Origin: Amycolatopsis sp. NBC_00345
GTDB taxonomy: Bacteria > Actinomycetota > Actinomycetes > Mycobacteriales > Pseudonocardiaceae
DNA: 64,000 nt
NCBI RefSeq assembly: GCF_036116635.1
Contig: NZ_CP107995.1
Location: forward strand, 8,804,001-8,868,000
Direction of reading: 5' to 3'
The translations under genes were made by a program, and so were the position numbers. The notes beneath the pieces are model-generated. The model was not told the origin of the DNA. It did no database searches and saw nothing but the letters and a program-made list of their open reading frames with translations. Positions 59,590-64,000 of this stretch are shown in pieces (within the stretch, counting starts at the first letter, position 1; each line of letters begins with the position of its first letter).

Positions 59590-59662
59590 GGCGGTGTAGC
59601 TCAGTTGGCAGAGCAAGCGGCTCATAATCGCTGTGTCGCCGGTTCAAGTCCGGCCACCGCTA
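59590..59662 (+). tRNA. tRNA-Met (CAU)
   Basis: A 73-base tRNA. Acceptor GGCGGTG pairs with CACCGCT (terminal G-U), discriminator A. The anticodon stem AGCGG/TCGCT encloses CTCATAA, anticodon CAT. The paired first position and the loop argue for an elongator rather than the initiator, which in bacteria has an unpaired first base. It lies 50 bases after tRNA-Thr. Confidence 0.92.
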
Positions 59663-59712
59663 CGCGGTAACACTGGGGCTGTTGTCCCCGGACCTAGAGA
59701 GAAGGAAACGCT

Positions 59713-59877
59713 GTGGCTGCCACCGACGTGCGACCCAAGATCACGCTGGCGTGCGAGGAGTGCAAGCACCGCAACTACATCACCAAGAAGAACCGGCGCA
59801 ACGACCCGGATCGCCTGGAGATGAAGAAGTTCTGCCCGAACTGCGGTACGCACCGGACTCACAAAGAGACCCGCTGA
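59713..59877 (+). CDS. rpmG: 50S ribosomal protein L33
   Basis: A 54-residue ribosomal protein. From GTG 59713 it reads VAATDVRPKITLACEECKHR, then NYITKKNRRNDPDRLEMKKF, then CPNCGTHRTHKETR. Two Cys pairs (CEEC and CPNC) form the zinc ribbon, so this is the zinc-binding version; many actinobacteria also keep a zinc-free copy for zinc starvation. AGAGAAGGAAACG upstream gives a weak ribosome site. It follows tRNA-Met by 50 bases and is followed by a hairpin, then by hadA, which matches the conserved rpmG-hadA-hadB order of mycobacteria and relatives. Confidence 0.96.
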   Translation: MAATDVRPKITLACEECKHRNYITKKNRRNDPDRLEMKKFCPNCGTHRTHKETR

Positions 59878-59902
59878 CGCGAGCGCGGTTCTTTCCAGCT
59901 TG

Positions 59903-59937
59903 AAGAAGCCGTCCCGGGTGTCCCGGGGCGGCTTCTT
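59903..59937. terminator. Hairpin terminator after rpmG
   Basis: AAGAAGCCG pairs with CGGCTTCTT, extended by CCCGGG on each side of a short loop, with one bulge. It lies 25 bases after the rpmG stop and before the hadA start. Confidence 0.8.
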
Positions 59938-60001
59938 GCTGTCCGGCAACGCCCGCCGCGCGCTCCTGCGTGCCGCGACGCCCGTCGGATAGCCTCACCG
60001 G

Positions 60002-60451
60002 GTGCCTTTGGACCAGTCGTTCGCCGGGCGGAGCTATCCGCCCGCCAGCAAGTACGAAGTGAGCCGGGAGAAGATCCGGGAGTTCGCCGACGCGATCGGT
60101 GACGACAACCCGTTCTACCGCGACCCCGGGACGGCCCGCGCGGCCGGCTACCCGGACGTGATCGCGCCCCCGACGTTCCTCACCATCCTCAACCTGCCGA
60201 AGATCAACGGGATCGTCAGCGACCCGGAGCTCGGCCTGGACTACTCGCGGATGGTCCACGGCGACCAGCGGTTCAGCTACGAGCGCCCGGTGCACGCGGG
60301 CGACGTGCTGGAGATCGCGGCGCACATCGACACGATCATGGCCCGCGCCGGCAACGACTTCATCAACCTGCGCTCGGAGATCACCGACGCGGACGGCAAG
60401 CTCGTCTGCACCACCCGGGCCCAGCTCGTGGTCCGAGGGGAGGACGCGTGA
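60002..60451 (+). CDS. hadA: MaoC-type dehydratase, HadA-like subunit
   Basis: A 149-residue hot-dog-fold protein. It opens FAGRSYPPASKYEVSREKIR and has EFADAIGDDNPFYRDPGTAR, APPTFLTILNLP and VHGDQRFSYERPVHAGDVLE, the N-terminal MaoC dehydratase pattern of HadA. HadA lacks the hydratase Asp-His pair and supplies the acyl-chain tunnel, while its partner HadB supplies catalysis. In mycobacteria the complex dehydrates 3-hydroxyacyl-ACP in FAS-II; here a fatty-acid or polyketide role is likely, mycolic acids not being implied. The GTG 60002 start is 25 bases from the rpmG terminator. It overlaps hadB as GTGA. Confidence 0.87.
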   Translation: MPLDQSFAGRSYPPASKYEVSREKIREFADAIGDDNPFYRDPGTARAAGYPDVIAPPTFLTILNLPKINGIVSDPELGLDYSRMVHGDQRFSYERPVHAGDVLEIAAHIDTIMARAGNDFINLRSEITDADGKLVCTTRAQLVVRGEDA

Positions 60452-60846
60452 ACGTCGGAGACGAACTGCCCCCGCTCGAGGTCCGCGTCACGCGGGACCA
60501 GCTCGTCCGGTACGCGGGCGCCTCGCTGGACTTCAACGCGATCCACTGGAACCAGCGCTTCGCCACCGAGGTCGGCCTCCCGGACGTGATCGCGCACGGC
60601 ATGCTCACCATGGCGCTGGCCGGCCGCGTGGCCACGGACTGGCTCGGCGACCCGGGCCGGCTGGTGGACTTCAGCGCCCGCTTCACCCGCCCCGTGGTCG
60701 TCCCGGACGACGCCGACGGCGCGCTGGTCGAGCTGAGCGGCAAGATCGGCGCGATCTCCGAGGACGGCATCGCGCGCCTCGACCTCGTGGTCAAGTTCGA
60801 CGGGAAAACGGTGCTGGGCAAGCCCCAGGCGCTAGTCCGCGTCTGA
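60448..60846 (+). CDS. hadB: MaoC-type dehydratase, HadB-like catalytic subunit
   Basis: A 132-residue hot-dog-fold protein with the (R)-hydratase catalytic motif: GASLDFNAIHWNQRFATEVG contains the Asp and His (D-x-N-x-I-H), followed by VIAHGMLTMALAGR. It should form a heterodimer with HadA and dehydrate (3R)-hydroxyacyl thioesters. GTG 60448 overlaps the hadA stop. In mycobacteria hadC, tRNA-Trp, secE and nusG follow; here the next gene is on the other strand, so the order is broken after hadB. Codon use is like that of its neighbours. Confidence 0.9.
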   Translation: MNVGDELPPLEVRVTRDQLVRYAGASLDFNAIHWNQRFATEVGLPDVIAHGMLTMALAGRVATDWLGDPGRLVDFSARFTRPVVVPDDADGALVELSGKIGAISEDGIARLDLVVKFDGKTVLGKPQALVRV

Positions 60847-60954
60847 GGCTCAGCTCGCTCCGCCGCCGCCGCCGCCGCACGCCCCGCACGCTCGCCCCGC
60901 CGCCGCCGCCGCACACTCGCCCCGCCAACCGGACTCCGCGCCCGGTCGCCGAAT

Positions 60955-61039
60955 GCGCCCCAATGTGGCGTTGGTTGCGTTCAACGCACCGAACGCCACA
61001 TTGGTTGCGCTGGACGCACCGAACGCCACATTGGGGCGC
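60955..61039. repeat. Long inverted repeat with internal 30-bp direct repeats
   Basis: An 18-bp perfect outer arm (GCGCCCCAATGTGGCGTT and its reverse complement at 61022-61039) encloses two 30-bp direct repeats, 60974-61003 and 61004-61033, which differ at three positions. It lies between convergent hadB and the GDSL gene and ends one base before the GDSL stop. It is preceded at about 60856-60913 by low-complexity GCC runs. It could act as a two-way terminator. Confidence 0.9.
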
Positions 61040-61040
61040 T

Positions 61041-61949
61041 TCAGCTCGACCCGACCAGCGACTCGACGACGTCGGCCATGCCCGCTTCACCCCGCGCGTT
61101 GGGGTGGAGCGGGGCGGCCGGCGAGACCGGGATGAGGCCTTCGACCCAGCGGGTGCCCGAGCTGGTGCAGACGTCGTGGCCCTTGCTCGGGGCGGCGGTG
61201 TCGGCGTAACCCGCCTCGTGGGACTTGGCCTGGTCCTTGAGCATGTCGTTCATCTTGCCGAGTTCGTCGCGCAGGTACGCCACGTCGCCGGAGCCCAGCG
61301 GGACCGCGGGCCAGCAGCCGTCCCCGTCCGGGAGCACCGTGGGGTAGCCGACGACCACCACGCGCGCCTTCGGGGCCTTCTCGTGGATCCGGTCGAGCAC
61401 CGCGCCGACCTTGTCCGCGGTGGCCGCGATCCGGTCGGCGAGCTGGTCGTGGCCGCCGGCGGTGAGCTTGTCGCGGCACGGCTCGCCGCCGGAGTGCGAG
61501 GTCACGCAGCTCGGCGCGAGGGCGATGAAGCCGACGTCGTTGCCGCCGATGCCGAGGGTGACCAGCGTGGTGGCCGACGTGACGGCGTCCAGCTGCGCCG
61601 GGTTCGTGCCGTTGTGCGTGCCCTGCGAGCCGGCCATGTCCGCCGTCGTCGCGCCGCTGCAGCTGACGTCCACGAACTGCGCGGGCTTCACCTTCGCCGC
61701 CACGAGGTGCGGGTAGTTGTTGTCCGAGCGGTCGCAGCCGGCCGGGCTGCCCGCCTGCTTCCCGGTCCGTGGCGCCGAGGTGTAGGAGTCGCCGAGCGCG
61801 ACGTACCGGCCGGTGCCGCCGCCGGTGCCGGAGCCGGACGGCGGCGCGGTCGAGGAGTCGTGCTTGGACTTGTAGTAGCCGTACCCGAGCAGCCCCGCGA
61901 CGATCATCAGGACCAGGAGCCCGCAGCCGCCGTTCTTTTTCCCCGCCAC
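61041..61949 (-). CDS. Membrane-anchored SGNH/GDSL hydrolase
   Basis: A 302-residue protein. Residues about 10-27 form one N-terminal membrane anchor (GLLVLMIVAGLLGYGYY), then a Ser/Gly/Thr-rich linker to about 48. The SGNH domain has block I YVALGDSYTS (Ser), a Gly near VDVSCSGATTADM, GIGGNDVGF (Asn), and block V LHPNARGEAGMADV (His). It should be an extracytoplasmic lipase or esterase, held outside the membrane. Four Cys after residue 70 (GCDRSD, VSCSG, SCVTS, PCRDK) suggest disulfides as in Streptomyces GDSL lipases. The stop lies one base from the inverted repeat. Confidence 0.88.
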   Translation of the reverse strand: MAGKKNGGCGLLVLMIVAGLLGYGYYKSKHDSSTAPPSGSGTGGGTGRYVALGDSYTSAPRTGKQAGSPAGCDRSDNNYPHLVAAKVKPAQFVDVSCSGATTADMAGSQGTHNGTNPAQLDAVTSATTLVTLGIGGNDVGFIALAPSCVTSHSGGEPCRDKLTAGGHDQLADRIAATADKVGAVLDRIHEKAPKARVVVVGYPTVLPDGDGCWPAVPLGSGDVAYLRDELGKMNDMLKDQAKSHEAGYADTAAPSKGHDVCTSSGTRWVEGLIPVSPAAPLHPNARGEAGMADVVESLVGSS

Positions 61950-62009
61950 TCGTTCGTTTCTACTGGACCCGGCTCCGGGTTACGACCAGTATCCGGGTGA
62001 TCACGGCCC

Positions 62010-62987
62010 TTATTTCGGTGCTGGCGAACGATGGCGGAGCAGGTCGTTGACGAGCCCGGCGCCCGTGGCCGCGTCGCGGACGCTGATGGCGACCTTGCGG
62101 CCGTTGTCGAGCTTCAGCACCAGTGCGCTGCCGCCGCGGACTTTGTACGCCGTGGTGCCCGTGAGGGCGTTGAACCGCACGCCGAGGCCGCCGTCCCCGA
62201 TGGCGCTCAGCTCGGCGGGCTCCGCCTCGGTGATCCGTGCCAGCGGGACGTGCCGGCGCGGCAGGCCGAACGCGCCCATCCGGATCGTCACGCCGCTCGC
62301 GTCGACCCGGGCCTGCACCCGGTGGGTCATCGCGCCGACGAGCGTGAACAGCACCGTGATCAGCGCGGCCATGGTCCAGCTGAACGAGGTCGTGGTGGCC
62401 AGCACGATGGTGATCACGGCGGCGGCGAGCGGCGGCGCCACGAGCATCACGGCGTTCGACGCGTGGCCCACCCACACCGCGCGCTGGCCCGGCCGCAGCC
62501 CGATCGTCGCGTCGGACGGCGACGGCCCGCCGGCCGCCGCGACGGCGCTCTCGCCGACCAGACCGCCGACGACGCCGAGCACCACCGCGCCCGCCAGCGC
62601 GAGGAACACCGGCAGCGGGCCGCCGGCGTGCTGCGAGTCCGGCGCGTCGAGGTTCGCGAGCAGCACCCCGATCAGCGTTGCGGCGGGGAGCGCCGCGATC
62701 GTCGTGGCCACGCCCGCCCCGAGCCGGGGGAGCGGCTCGCCCTTGCGCAGCAACACGATGGCGAGTGCGGTGAGGGCGAGCGTCAGCACCGCTCCGACCA
62801 GCGTCATCACCAGTGTGATCGAGCTGGGCGAGCCGGTGTTGTTCACGCTGTCGCCGTTCCAGTGCGTGGCGATCGGGTCCGGCAGCCGGCTCGCCCACGT
62901 GCCGGCGAGCACCGCGGCGACGGCAGTCGCGGCGCCGGGCAGGACCAGCGTCGAGAACAGGACGCGGGTGAGACGGACGCGGTTCAT
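62010..62987 (-). CDS. DUF1648 multi-helix membrane protein
   Basis: A 325-residue membrane protein. Near the N-terminus it has the DUF1648 signature RLPDPIATHWNGDSVN, followed by about five or six helices (ITLVMTLVGAVLTLALTALA, FLALAGAVVLGVVGGLVG and others). The C-terminal third is soluble and beta-rich (VRFNALTGTTAYKVRGGSAL). Such proteins occur in two-gene operons with a GntR-type repressor, like the ytr/SdpI families. ATG 62987 overlaps the regulator stop as ATGA, so they are co-translated. A transport or immunity role is possible but not shown by the sequence. Confidence 0.8.
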   Translation of the reverse strand: MNRVRLTRVLFSTLVLPGAATAVAAVLAGTWASRLPDPIATHWNGDSVNNTGSPSSITLVMTLVGAVLTLALTALAIVLLRKGEPLPRLGAGVATTIAALPAATLIGVLLANLDAPDSQHAGGPLPVFLALAGAVVLGVVGGLVGESAVAAAGGPSPSDATIGLRPGQRAVWVGHASNAVMLVAPPLAAAVITIVLATTTSFSWTMAALITVLFTLVGAMTHRVQARVDASGVTIRMGAFGLPRRHVPLARITEAEPAELSAIGDGGLGVRFNALTGTTAYKVRGGSALVLKLDNGRKVAISVRDAATGAGLVNDLLRHRSPAPK

Positions 62988-63334
62988 GAGTACCTCTCCT
63001 TGAGCATCGAAGCCAGTTCCTCCGGGCCGACGCCGGACCGGCGCGCCTCGTCCACCAGCGCCGCCACCAGCTCCCCGAGCCGGGCGAGCGGCTGGGCCCC
63101 GCCGATGACCACCGCGCCTCGGCGCCTTCGCAGGTCGATGAGGCCTTCGTCGCGAAGCAGCGCGTACGCACGCAGGACGGTGTGGACGTTGATCTCCAGT
63201 GACCCCGCCAGCTCCCGCGCGGGCGGCAGCTGTTCGCCTGGGGTGAGCGTCCCCTCGGCGACGGCGCGCCGCAGCGAGGCCGCCACCTGTTCGAACAGCG
63301 GGGCGGTCGAGCCGGGATCGATACGGACGAGCAT
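62984..63334 (-). CDS. GntR-family repressor (YtrA-like)
   Basis: A 116-residue short GntR regulator. It opens VRIDPGSTAPLFEQVAASLR, has the winged helix ending LEINVHTVLRAYALLRDEGL with RRRRGAVVI (wing), and a brief C-terminal helix pair instead of a large ligand domain, as in the YtrA subfamily. It should repress its own operon. ATG 63334 is the last base of a perfect 8-bp inverted repeat that spans the upstream sequence, so the mRNA is probably leaderless. A longer frame reaches 63403 but runs through the operator, so I reject it. Confidence 0.85.
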   Translation of the reverse strand: MLVRIDPGSTAPLFEQVAASLRRAVAEGTLTPGEQLPPARELAGSLEINVHTVLRAYALLRDEGLIDLRRRRGAVVIGGAQPLARLGELVAALVDEARRSGVGPEELASMLKERYS

Positions 63335-63356
63335 AGTTCTAACTGTACTAGAACTA
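63334..63356. promoter_or_regulatory. GntR operator, TAGTTCTA-N7-TAGAACTA
   Basis: A perfect 8-bp inverted repeat with a seven-base spacer, whose inner edge touches the repressor start codon. Its A/T content stands out from the local GC. The symmetry and position at the start of a YtrA-like gene make it the likely binding site of that repressor. Confidence 0.75.
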
Positions 63357-63380
63357 ACAGACATTGACCAGCGCCGCGAA

Positions 63381-63412
63381 AAGCCCCCGTGAGCGAGGCT
63401 CACGGGGGCCTT
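63381..63412. terminator. Hairpin terminator after the partial LLM gene
   Basis: AAGCCCCCGTGAGC pairs with GCTCACGGGGGC-C-TT (one bulge) across a three-base loop. It lies 21 bases past the stop of the minus-strand LLM gene and before the GntR operator. Confidence 0.8.
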
Positions 63413-63432
63413 GGCGGTGCGGTTGGCGCAGG

Positions 63433-64000
63433 TCAGCGCCCGACGGCGGCGTACAGCTCCTCGGCCAGCTCCAGCGCGTGTGCGATGTTGTCGGCGACGT
63501 AGTGCAGGTCCACGAAGGCCTCGGTGTAACCCTCGTCCCCGATCTTCTTGAGCTGCCCGGCGACGTCGGTCATCGTCGCGCCGGGGTGCGGGTTGGTACG
63601 CAGGACGCGGCGCAGCGACGCCGGGTCACGGCCGGCCTCGGTGGCGGCCGCCGAGATCACCGACCACATCTCGCGGAGGCGCTTCGCGGGGATCAGGGTC
63701 GGGAGCCAGCCGTCGGCCACCTGGCCGACTCGGCGCAGCGCGCGCTCCGACATGCCGCCCAGCAGGATCGGCGGGTGTGGCCGCTGAGCGGGACGCAGGC
63801 CGATCCGCGCGTCCGGGATCTGCCAGCGCTCGCTGTCATGCCCGGCCGGGTCGGCGGTCCAGAGCGTGCGCAGGACGTCGATCAGCTCGCCCAGTCGCGC
63901 GCCCCGGCCGGCCCACGGGACGCCGGTGGCGGTGTACTCGTCGCGCAGCCAGCCGAGGCCGAGGCCGACGTCGAGGCGGCCGTCGGAGATCAGGTCCAGC
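63433..64000 (-). CDS. LLM-class F420-dependent oxidoreductase (C-terminal part)
   Basis: Only the last 189 residues are in the window; the reading frame runs open to its edge. From the edge it reads LDLISDGRLDVGLGLGWLRD, then EYTATGVPWAGRGARLGELI, and later RPHPPILLGGMSERALRRVG, all typical of the middle of a luciferase-like TIM barrel, then a helix-rich end. An internal ATG at 63753 is not a real start. Substrate unknown. It is a third LLM-type gene, less similar to the tandem pair at 41.3-43.0 kb than those are to each other. A terminator follows the stop. Confidence 0.85.
   Translation of the reverse strand, partial: LDLISDGRLDVGLGLGWLRDEYTATGVPWAGRGARLGELIDVLRTLWTADPAGHDSERWQIPDARIGLRPAQRPHPPILLGGMSERALRRVGQVADGWLPTLIPAKRLREMWSVISAAATEAGRDPASLRRVLRTNPHPGATMTDVAGQLKKIGDEGYTEAFVDLHYVADNIAHALELAEELYAAVGR

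Noticed and set aside
60974..61033. CRISPR-like pair of 30-bp repeats
   Set aside because: The two copies are directly adjacent, with no spacer and no cas genes nearby.

Overview
The window comes from a high-GC actinomycete, most likely Pseudonocardiaceae and closest in feel to Amycolatopsis. I infer this from GC-rich codon use with GTG/TTG starts, F420-type LLM oxidoreductases, a HAIR-like HspR site before lon, the rpmG-hadA-hadB order, paired Methyltransf_19 genes and actinobacterial lipoproteins. No database search was possible, so the genus is an inference.

Layout. 0-8.5 kb is a housekeeping and accessory stretch: a sunset-domain membrane protein (partial), a GNAT protein, the 2-oxoglutarate:ferredoxin oxidoreductase pair korA-korB, a crotonase-fold protein, an Lrp regulator divergent from a dimethylargininase, a polysaccharide deacetylase and a secreted GH75 chitosanase. 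8.6-26.6 kb is a plus-strand surface-polysaccharide locus: nucleotide-sugar dehydrogenase, GT4, two Wzz-like proteins, asparagine synthase, bi-domain oxidoreductase, heparinase II/III-like lyase, a beta-helix lipoprotein, a Wzy/ligase, a second GT4 and a PAP2 phosphatase, closed by a convergent secreted beta-helix paralogue. 26.6-30.8 kb is a decay island: a deleted methyltransferase and an S53 protease gene split by an IS110 element. 30.8-41.1 kb is a ten-gene minus-strand operon for sugar synthesis, modification and export. It runs from a sugar C-methyltransferase through a cytidylyltransferase-like protein, PIG-L deacetylase, epimerase, DUF4910 protein, flippase, GT2, pyruvyl transferase and RmlC-like epimerase to a GSAM-like aminotransferase. 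Eight of its nine junctions overlap.

41.2-50 kb holds two tandem LLM oxidoreductases, a Tat-exported beta-propeller, HtpX, RmlA, a secreted sialidase-like protein, a lipoprotein, an NTF2-like protein, a toxin-antitoxin locus with an internally deleted toxin, and YajQ. 50-64 kb holds tRNA-Tyr, a hydrolase-fold protein lacking two catalytic residues, Lon, two Methyltransf_19 proteins, a GNAT protein, a membrane GGDEF(degenerate)-EAL protein, tRNA-Thr, tRNA-Met, rpmG, hadA, hadB, a GDSL hydrolase, a GntR/DUF1648 pair with an operator, and a partial LLM protein.

How it fits together. The two polysaccharide arms together supply sugar activation (RmlA, cytidylyltransferase), oxidation to uronic acid, possible amidation (AsnB), amination, C-methylation, deacetylation, pyruvylation, glycosyl transfer, flipping, polymerisation, chain-length control and lyase/beta-helix processing. 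This is a Wzx/Wzy-type system for an unusual acidic, amino- and branched-sugar polymer.

Two observations stand out. First, the IS110 element carries, upstream of its recombinase, sequences that match its own donor ends and its actual target in the order expected of a bridge RNA. Second, two families of palindromic repeats are not confined to intergenic DNA: one forms an in-frame 3 x 10-residue linker in the bi-domain oxidoreductase, and the other supplies stop codons to two genes and appears to lie inside the 5' end of the Wzy gene.
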